DNA from: Dongia deserti | GTDB taxonomy: Bacteria; Pseudomonadota; Alphaproteobacteria; Dongiales; Dongiaceae | Assembly (NCBI RefSeq): GCF_003574735.1 | Contig: NZ_QORW01000013.1 | Location: 86,139-150,138 of the forward strand | Reading direction: 5' to 3' | DNA: 64,000 nucleotides | In this document: piece by piece, positions 59,152 through 64,000 of the stretch | How positions within the stretch are numbered: the stretch's first letter is position 1 | Layout: the number at the start of each line of letters is the position of its first letter | Position numbers and translations under genes: made by a program | The notes under the pieces: generated by a model | Told to the model about the DNA's origin: nothing | Database searches by the model: none | The model's input: the letters and a program-made list of their open reading frames with translations, nothing else

Positions 59152-60099
59152 ATGGCTGCCACCGACATCGTCCGCGCCAGCCGATTGCCGGCCTCGGGCT
59201 GGCTTGAAAGCTTGCTCAGCCGGCTTGGCATCAGCGGCCGGACTCTGGTCATCGCCATCCCGTTCCTGTGGCTGCTGCTCTATTTCTTCCTGCCGTTCCT
59301 GATTGTCCTGAAGGTCAGCCTCGCCTTCATCGCGATCGCACAGCCGCCCTATACGCACTACGACGCCGCAGGAAACTTCGTCCTGAACATCGGGGATAGT
59401 TACGGTCGCCTGGTCAAGGATGCGCTCTACATCAAGGCCTACCTGAACTCGCTGATGGTCGCGGCCATCTCGACCCTGCTCTGTCTGTTCATCGGCTATC
59501 CCTTCGCGTACGGCATGGCCCGTTGCCACCGGTCCGTCCGCAATATTCTGCTGATGCTAGTGATCCTGCCGTTCTGGACGTCGTTCCTGATCCGCGTCTA
59601 TGCCTGGATCGGCCTGCTCAAGAACAACGGCCTGATCAACGAATTCCTGATGTGGCTCGGCTTGATCGACTCGCCCATCGGCATGATGAACACCAACTTC
59701 GCGGTCTATCTGGGCATCGTCTATTCCTACCTGCCCTTCATGATCCTGCCGCTCTACGCCAACCTCGAGAAGATGGACATGTCGCTGATCGAGGCGGCAA
59801 CGGATCTTGGTTGCAAGCCGCTGAAAGCGTTCTTCCTCATTACGGTGCCCTTGAGCTTCCCCGGCATCGTCGCAGGCAGCATGCTGGTCTTCATCCCTGC
59901 GGTCGGCGAATACGTCATTCCCGAGTTGCTGGGCGGACCGTCGAGCCTGATGATCGGCCGCATCCTCTGGGGCGAATTCTTCAGTAACCGCGACTGGCCG
60001 ACGGCATCGGCGGTTGCCATTGCCATCCTATTGGCGCTGGTCGTGCCGTTGATGTTCTATCAAAAGTACCAGGACAAGGAGATGGCGAAGGAATCATGA
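59152..60099 (+). CDS. potH: polyamine ABC transporter permease PotH
   Basis: 315 residues, about six membrane helices. IPFLWLLLYFFLPFLIVLKV, LILPFWTSFLIRVYAW-like segment (LVILPFWTSFLIRVYAWIGL) and the coupling loop MSLIEAATDLGCKPLKAFFL. The ATG at 59152 follows the potG stop by 8 bases. The stop overlaps the potI ATG (ATGA). Confidence 0.95.
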   Translation: MAATDIVRASRLPASGWLESLLSRLGISGRTLVIAIPFLWLLLYFFLPFLIVLKVSLAFIAIAQPPYTHYDAAGNFVLNIGDSYGRLVKDALYIKAYLNSLMVAAISTLLCLFIGYPFAYGMARCHRSVRNILLMLVILPFWTSFLIRVYAWIGLLKNNGLINEFLMWLGLIDSPIGMMNTNFAVYLGIVYSYLPFMILPLYANLEKMDMSLIEAATDLGCKPLKAFFLITVPLSFPGIVAGSMLVFIPAVGEYVIPELLGGPSSLMIGRILWGEFFSNRDWPTASAVAIAILLALVVPLMFYQKYQDKEMAKES

Positions 60100-60947
60100 C
60101 CAACCGGCTCTCCTGGTTCATCATTTTCTGGCTGATCGCTGTCTTCGCGTTCCTGTACGCGCCGATCATCTCGGTCGTGGTCTATTCGTTCAACGCATCC
60201 AAGCTGGTGACCGTGTGGGGCGGGTGGAGCGTCAAATGGTACGGCGCGCTGGCAAACGACCGTCAGATCATCGATGCCGCCATCCTGAGCCTGGAGATCG
60301 CGGCGATCAGCTCCACGCTTGCGACGATCCTCGGCACCATTGCCGGTTACGTGCTGGTGCGGTTCCCGAAATTCCTGGGCAGGACGGCCTTCTCCGGCAT
60401 GGTCAGCGCGCCGCTGGTCATGCCGGAGGTCATCACCGGCCTCTCGATGCTGCTCCTGTTCATTTCCATGGAGCAGTTGATCGGCTGGCCGCAGGGCCGC
60501 GGCTTTACCACCGTCATCATCGCGCACGTTACCTTCACCTTGTCCTATGTGGCCGTGGTGATGCGGTCGCGCTTTCTCGTGCTGGATCTTTCCTTGGAGG
60601 AAGCCGCGCAGGACCTGGGCGCCCGGCCCTTGAAGGTGTTCTTCGTCATCACCCTGCCGATCGTCTTGCCCGCCATCATCTCCGGCTGGCTGCTTGGTTT
60701 CACGATCTCGCTCGACGACCTGGTCATCAGCTCCTTCACGAACGGGCCCGGTACGAGCACCCTGCCTATGGTCGTGTTCTCCAAGGTGCGCCTCGGCCTC
60801 GATCCGAAGATCAATGCGCTGGCCACCATCATCATCGCGATCGTGGCCATCGGCGTCATCATCGCGACCGTCCATATACGGCGCCTGGAACGGCAACGCC
60901 AACGCGACGAGCAAATGGCCATGCGCGCCATTGCAGCTCAGGCCTGA
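60096..60947 (+). CDS. potI: polyamine ABC transporter permease PotI
   Basis: 283 residues. FIIFWLIAVFAFLYAPIISV, APLVMPEVITGLSMLLLFIS, and the coupling loop LSLEEAAQDLGARPLKVFFV. Second permease of the complex, translationally coupled to potH. Confidence 0.95.
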   Translation: MTNRLSWFIIFWLIAVFAFLYAPIISVVVYSFNASKLVTVWGGWSVKWYGALANDRQIIDAAILSLEIAAISSTLATILGTIAGYVLVRFPKFLGRTAFSGMVSAPLVMPEVITGLSMLLLFISMEQLIGWPQGRGFTTVIIAHVTFTLSYVAVVMRSRFLVLDLSLEEAAQDLGARPLKVFFVITLPIVLPAIISGWLLGFTISLDDLVISSFTNGPGTSTLPMVVFSKVRLGLDPKINALATIIIAIVAIGVIIATVHIRRLERQRQRDEQMAMRAIAAQA

Positions 60948-60965
60948 CCGCTTTAGAACGGGCGC

Positions 60966-61871
60966 ATGAGCACCAACAGAGAGCCGCGCCGGATCACCGT
61001 TGCCGCCAGCCAGATGGCGTGCGACTGGGACATTGACGCCAACATCGCACGCGCGGAGCGCCTGGCGCGCAAGGCGGCCGAACAGGGCGCCAACATCATC
61101 CTGCTGCAGGAGCTGTTCGAGACGCCCTATTTCTGCATCGAGCAGGATCCGAAGCATTTCGCCCTGGCGACGACGCCGGAGGAGAATCGCGCCATCCGGC
61201 ATTTCCGCCCGATCGCGAAGGAGCTGAACGCCGTCATCCCGATCAGCTTCTTCGAGCGCGCCAACCGGGCCTTCTTCAATACCACCGCGATCATCGACGC
61301 CGATGGCGAGGTGATGGGCTTCTATCGCAAGAGCCACATCCCCAACGGGCCCGGCTATCAGGAGAAGCACTACTTCAATCCCGGCGACACCGGCTTCAAG
61401 GTGTGGAACACGCGGCATGGGCGCATCGGGCTCGGCATCTGCTGGGACCAGTGGTTCCCCGAGACAGCCCGCTCCATGGCGCTGATGGGCGCCGAACTCC
61501 TGCTGTTCCCGACCGCCATCGGCACCGAGCCGCCGCCGGCGCCGCCGTACGATTCACGCGACCACTGGCAGCGCACCCAGCAGGGCCACGCGGCCGCCAA
61601 CGTGATGCCGCTGGTCGCCTCCAACCGCATCGGTGTCGAACGCTCCACGCAGGATCCGGAAGGCAACTGGCTGCGTTTCTACGGATCCTCCTTCATTGCC
61701 GATCATAGCGGCGCCAAGGTCGCCGAAGCGCCGGAGGACCAGGAGGCGGTCGTGACCGCCACCTTCGACCTCGCCGAGATCCGCGCCTACCGGGAGAGCT
61801 GGGGCATCTATCGCGACCGCCGCCCGGACCTCTACCAGCCGATCCTGACCCTGGACGGCGGTCCGCGGTGA
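60966..61871 (+). CDS. aguB: N-carbamoylputrescine amidase
   Basis: 301-residue nitrilase-fold enzyme. The triad is Glu49 (LQELFETPYF), Lys122 (YRKSHIPNGPGYQEKHYF) and Cys159 (GICWDQWFPE). It hydrolyses N-carbamoylputrescine to putrescine, CO2 and ammonia. It follows potI by 18 bases, tying the polyamine importer to putrescine production. No agmatine deiminase is present in the window. Confidence 0.94.
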   Translation: MSTNREPRRITVAASQMACDWDIDANIARAERLARKAAEQGANIILLQELFETPYFCIEQDPKHFALATTPEENRAIRHFRPIAKELNAVIPISFFERANRAFFNTTAIIDADGEVMGFYRKSHIPNGPGYQEKHYFNPGDTGFKVWNTRHGRIGLGICWDQWFPETARSMALMGAELLLFPTAIGTEPPPAPPYDSRDHWQRTQQGHAAANVMPLVASNRIGVERSTQDPEGNWLRFYGSSFIADHSGAKVAEAPEDQEAVVTATFDLAEIRAYRESWGIYRDRRPDLYQPILTLDGGPR

Positions 61872-61877
61872 AGTTCC

Positions 61878-62852
61878 ATGCAGCTGCCGCCTTCCCTGCG
61901 CGAGGCGATCGACCGGGAGCTGGAAGGCACCGCACTGCGCGATCTGGCAGGCGCGGCGGACGTCCTGTCGCAGCGCTATCGTGCCGAGCTGCGCGACGGC
62001 AGGTTGCACGTCAACGATGACCTTGCCGCTCGCGCTTATCTGACGACACGCCTGCCGGCGACGTTTGCATCAATCTCCGCCGCTCTTGGCGCCGTCGCCG
62101 AAACACGTCCGGATTTTGCGCCGCAGACGCTGCTCGATGCCGGCGCCGGCCCCGGCACGGCGATCTGGGCCGCCGCTCAGCGCTGGGACAGCTTGCATGA
62201 TGCTCTGGCGATCGAAGCCAGCCCGGTCATCCGTGCTGTTGGCGAGCGGCTCTCGCACGCTCTCGCGGTTGATCGTACGGCATGGCTGACGCGGCGACTT
62301 GAGGACGGCCTCGCCGACCTTGCCGAGAGGGACCTGGTGCTGCTCGCCTATGTGCTGGTTGAACTGTCGCCGTCCATGCACGATTCCCTGATCAAGCAGC
62401 TCTGGCGCCTCACGGCCGACACGCTGGTGATTGTCGAGCCCGGCACGCCCGAGGGCTGGATCCGCATCCTTGGAGCGCGCGATCTGCTGATCGGCGCGGG
62501 TGCGCACCTGTTGGCGCCGTGCCCGCACCATCACACCTGCCCGCTCGTGCGGCCCGACTGGTGCCACTTCTCCGCCCGCCTGCCCCGCTCACGCCTGCAC
62601 CGCGAGGCCAAGGGCGGCACCGTGCCGTGGGAGGATGAGAAGTTCATCTATCTGGCGGTGGCACGACAGCCTGGCATCCACCCGGAAGCGCGCGTCATTG
62701 CGCCGCCTCATGGCAGCAAGGCAGCGGTCACGTTGAAGCTGTGCCAGAAAGATGGTCATGTCGCGGAACAGTCGTTTGCAAAGCGAGACGGCGCATCGTT
62801 CAAGACGGTTCGTAAGCTGAGGTGGGGAGACGTCCTGTTGGCTGAGAGCTGA
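61878..62852 (+). CDS. Rsm22/METTL17-family ribosome-assembly protein
   Basis: 324 residues. SAM-like fold site TLLDAGAGPGTAIWAAA (about 84-100) and the family's Fe-S cysteines: Cys215, Cys221, Cys229 (APCPHHHTCPLVRPDWCHF) and Cys289 (LKLCQKDG). By family it assists small ribosomal subunit assembly; methyltransferase activity is doubtful. It starts 6 bases after aguB and may be cotranscribed. Confidence 0.9.
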   Translation: MQLPPSLREAIDRELEGTALRDLAGAADVLSQRYRAELRDGRLHVNDDLAARAYLTTRLPATFASISAALGAVAETRPDFAPQTLLDAGAGPGTAIWAAAQRWDSLHDALAIEASPVIRAVGERLSHALAVDRTAWLTRRLEDGLADLAERDLVLLAYVLVELSPSMHDSLIKQLWRLTADTLVIVEPGTPEGWIRILGARDLLIGAGAHLLAPCPHHHTCPLVRPDWCHFSARLPRSRLHREAKGGTVPWEDEKFIYLAVARQPGIHPEARVIAPPHGSKAAVTLKLCQKDGHVAEQSFAKRDGASFKTVRKLRWGDVLLAES

Positions 62853-62938
62853 ATGCCTTTGATTTTTGGGGCGCAAACGCAGGATCATCGCGACTCTGGA
62901 AACGACATTCCGGCATTCATCAAAAAGGAAAGCGCACG

Positions 62939-63887
62939 GTGACCAGCGATATTCAGCCTCCGGACTTGGCCGATGGGTGGCCAGTATCGTCGCCTGAGAG
63001 CCTGGGTCTCGATGGCGACCTGATCCGCGCCATCGGCCCGCACTTCGAATCCTGGACCGATGCCAACGCCCACGCCATCCTGATCGCCCGCCACGGCAAG
63101 CTGGTCTACGAGCACTACTTCACGGGCGACGATCAGGTCTGGGGCAAGCAGCTTGGCCGCGTGACCTACGACGCCGCGAAGCTGCATGATCTCCGGTCCG
63201 ATCACCAAGAGCGTTACGTCACTGCTCGTCGGGATCGCCATCGACCGCGGATGGCTCGGGAGCCTGGAGGAATCCGTATTTACGTTCTTTCCGGAGCATG
63301 CCGATCTGCGCACACCGGAGAAAGAGCGCATCAGCCTCTCGCACCTGCTGACCATGTCGACCGGCTGGGCCTGGAACGAGGACCTTCCCTATCGCGATCC
63401 ACAGAACAGCGAACGCCTGATGACCGATGCGCCGGACCGATGCCGGTACGTGCTGGAACAGCCGCTCATCAGGCCGCCGGGGCGAACCTACAACTATAAT
63501 GGCGGAGCGACGGCGCTCTTGGCTGAAATCCTGTGCAGAGCTTCCGGCCGGCCGATCGACATCCTGGCGCGACAGGAACTGTTCGATCCGCTCGGCATCA
63601 GTGACGTGGAGTGGATCCGGTATGGTGATGGCACGCCAGTCGCCGCATCGGGCCTCAGGATGCGGCCGCGAGACTTGCTGAAGATCGGGCAGCTCGTGCT
63701 GTGGAAGGGCACGTGGCAGGACGGGCAGATCGTGCGCCGCTCCTGGATCGAGGAATCTACGGCGCCCCACATCAACGGCGAGGGCCTGTTCTTCTATGGC
63801 TATCAGTGGTGGCTGGGGCGATCTCTGGTGAATCGGCAGGAAGTCAAATGGGTGTCCGGGACAGGCTGGGGCGGCCAGCGCCTCTAG
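62939..63887 (+). pseudogene. serine hydrolase (class C beta-lactamase fold), frameshifted and truncated
   Basis: The first part, from GTG 62939 with GGAAAG upstream, reads PESLGLDGDLIRAIGPHF ... AAKLHDLRS to codon Ser87 (63197-63199). The remainder continues in another frame from 63201 as ITKSVTSLLVGIA. Dropping the G at 63200 rejoins them as RSITKSVTSLL, restoring the S-x-x-K catalytic motif. Later YNYNGGATALLAEIL gives Y-x-N. The end, SGTGWGGQRL, is cut by an IS630-type element that supplies the stop. Two independent lesions make this a pseudogene unless the frameshift is a sequencing error. Confidence 0.85.
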
Positions 63888-64000
63888 AGCACGTTTCCCG
63901 AAGTGTGAATCTGGTGGGGATTCCCAGCTGGGGTGATTTGTGATTCAAGATGCTGACTGGGGTGGAGGCCAGCATCGATGTCACGACCCTATTCACTGGA
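63887..64000 (+). mobile_element. left end of an IS630-family element (partial)
   Basis: The sequence from GAGCACGTTTCCCGAA onward is typical of an IS630 terminus and follows a TA dinucleotide (63885-63886), the target site of this family. A transposase start follows at 63978. The right end is outside the window. Confidence 0.75.
63978..64000 (+). CDS. IS630-family transposase, N-terminus only
   Basis: ATG at 63978 reads MSRPYSL before the window ends, matching the standard MSRxYSxDLRERV opening of IS630-type transposases. Confidence 0.7.

Noticed and set aside
44400..61500. Several open frames antisense to potG, potI, acylase and threonine dehydratase
   Set aside because: Each mirrors a gene with intact motifs and has Arg/His/Gln-rich shadow composition.

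Overview
The window is dense, GC-rich (low-60s % by eye), mostly housekeeping chromosome of an alphaproteobacterium, most likely of the order Hyphomicrobiales (Rhizobiales). Reasons: the ihfA-merR pair, the fabH-plsX-rpmF-DUF177 block beside a ubiquinol-cytochrome c chaperone and bamE, the nrdR-ribD-ribE-ribH-nusB-thiL string, a K+-independent proton-pumping pyrophosphatase, an LdtR-like MarR regulator, small Rhizobiales-type proteins (DUF6867-like and DUF6898-like), and an interspersed palindrome typical of the group. No species is named because nothing here is diagnostic.

Layout. 1-1300: decayed left edge with an IS5-type transposase remnant, a VOC-fold protein and a short-chain-dehydrogenase stub. 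1.3-4.6 kb: glutathione transferase, then a polar-amino-acid ABC importer (binding protein plus two permeases, no ATPase). 4.6-10.9 kb: small hypotheticals, tRNA-Pro(GGG), merR/ihfA, fatty-acid and phospholipid initiation genes with rpmF, DUF177, the cytochrome bc1 chaperone and bamE. 10.8-14.3 kb: an unusual accessory block with two divergent, exported Ser/Asp/Ala-rich proteins flanked by a small membrane protein and an orphan receiver. 14.4-24.4 kb: hppA, an MFS carrier, and the thiL-nusB-rib-nrdR-glyA-rpiB housekeeping run on the minus strand. 24.5-34.1 kb: a branched-chain-amino-acid (Liv) system with two paralogous binding proteins separated by a Kef-type antiporter and a universal stress protein. 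34.4-38.7 kb: glutaryl-CoA dehydrogenase, a MarR regulator and two valine-catabolism enzymes. 38.9-44.4 kb: methyltransferase/HxlR divergent pair, OsmC-like protein, hemB and two alpha/beta hydrolases. 44.4-53.9 kb: ornithine-type decarboxylase divergent from a coupled CoA-transferase / penicillin-acylase-family / threonine-dehydratase operon, then motAB, an RDD protein and bacterial arginyl/leucyl-protein transferase. 54-62.9 kb: an orphan TRAP binding protein, a polyamine (Pot) importer with two PotF-type binding proteins, N-carbamoylputrescine amidase and an Rsm22 protein. The right edge is a beta-lactamase-fold serine hydrolase pseudogene with a frameshift, cut off by an IS630-type element that runs out of the window.

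How the genes fit together. The decarboxylase at 44.4 kb, the Pot importer and the carbamoylputrescine amidase make polyamine supply a theme of the right half. The Liv importer with 3-hydroxyisobutyryl-CoA hydrolase and 3-hydroxyisobutyrate dehydrogenase, plus glutaryl-CoA dehydrogenase and threonine dehydratase, indicate amino-acid catabolism. The most unusual object is the divergent Ser/Asp-rich pair at 11.1-13.8 kb. I found no CRISPR array, prophage, toxin-antitoxin pair or defence island. All calls are made by reading the sequence and from family knowledge; no database search was run.
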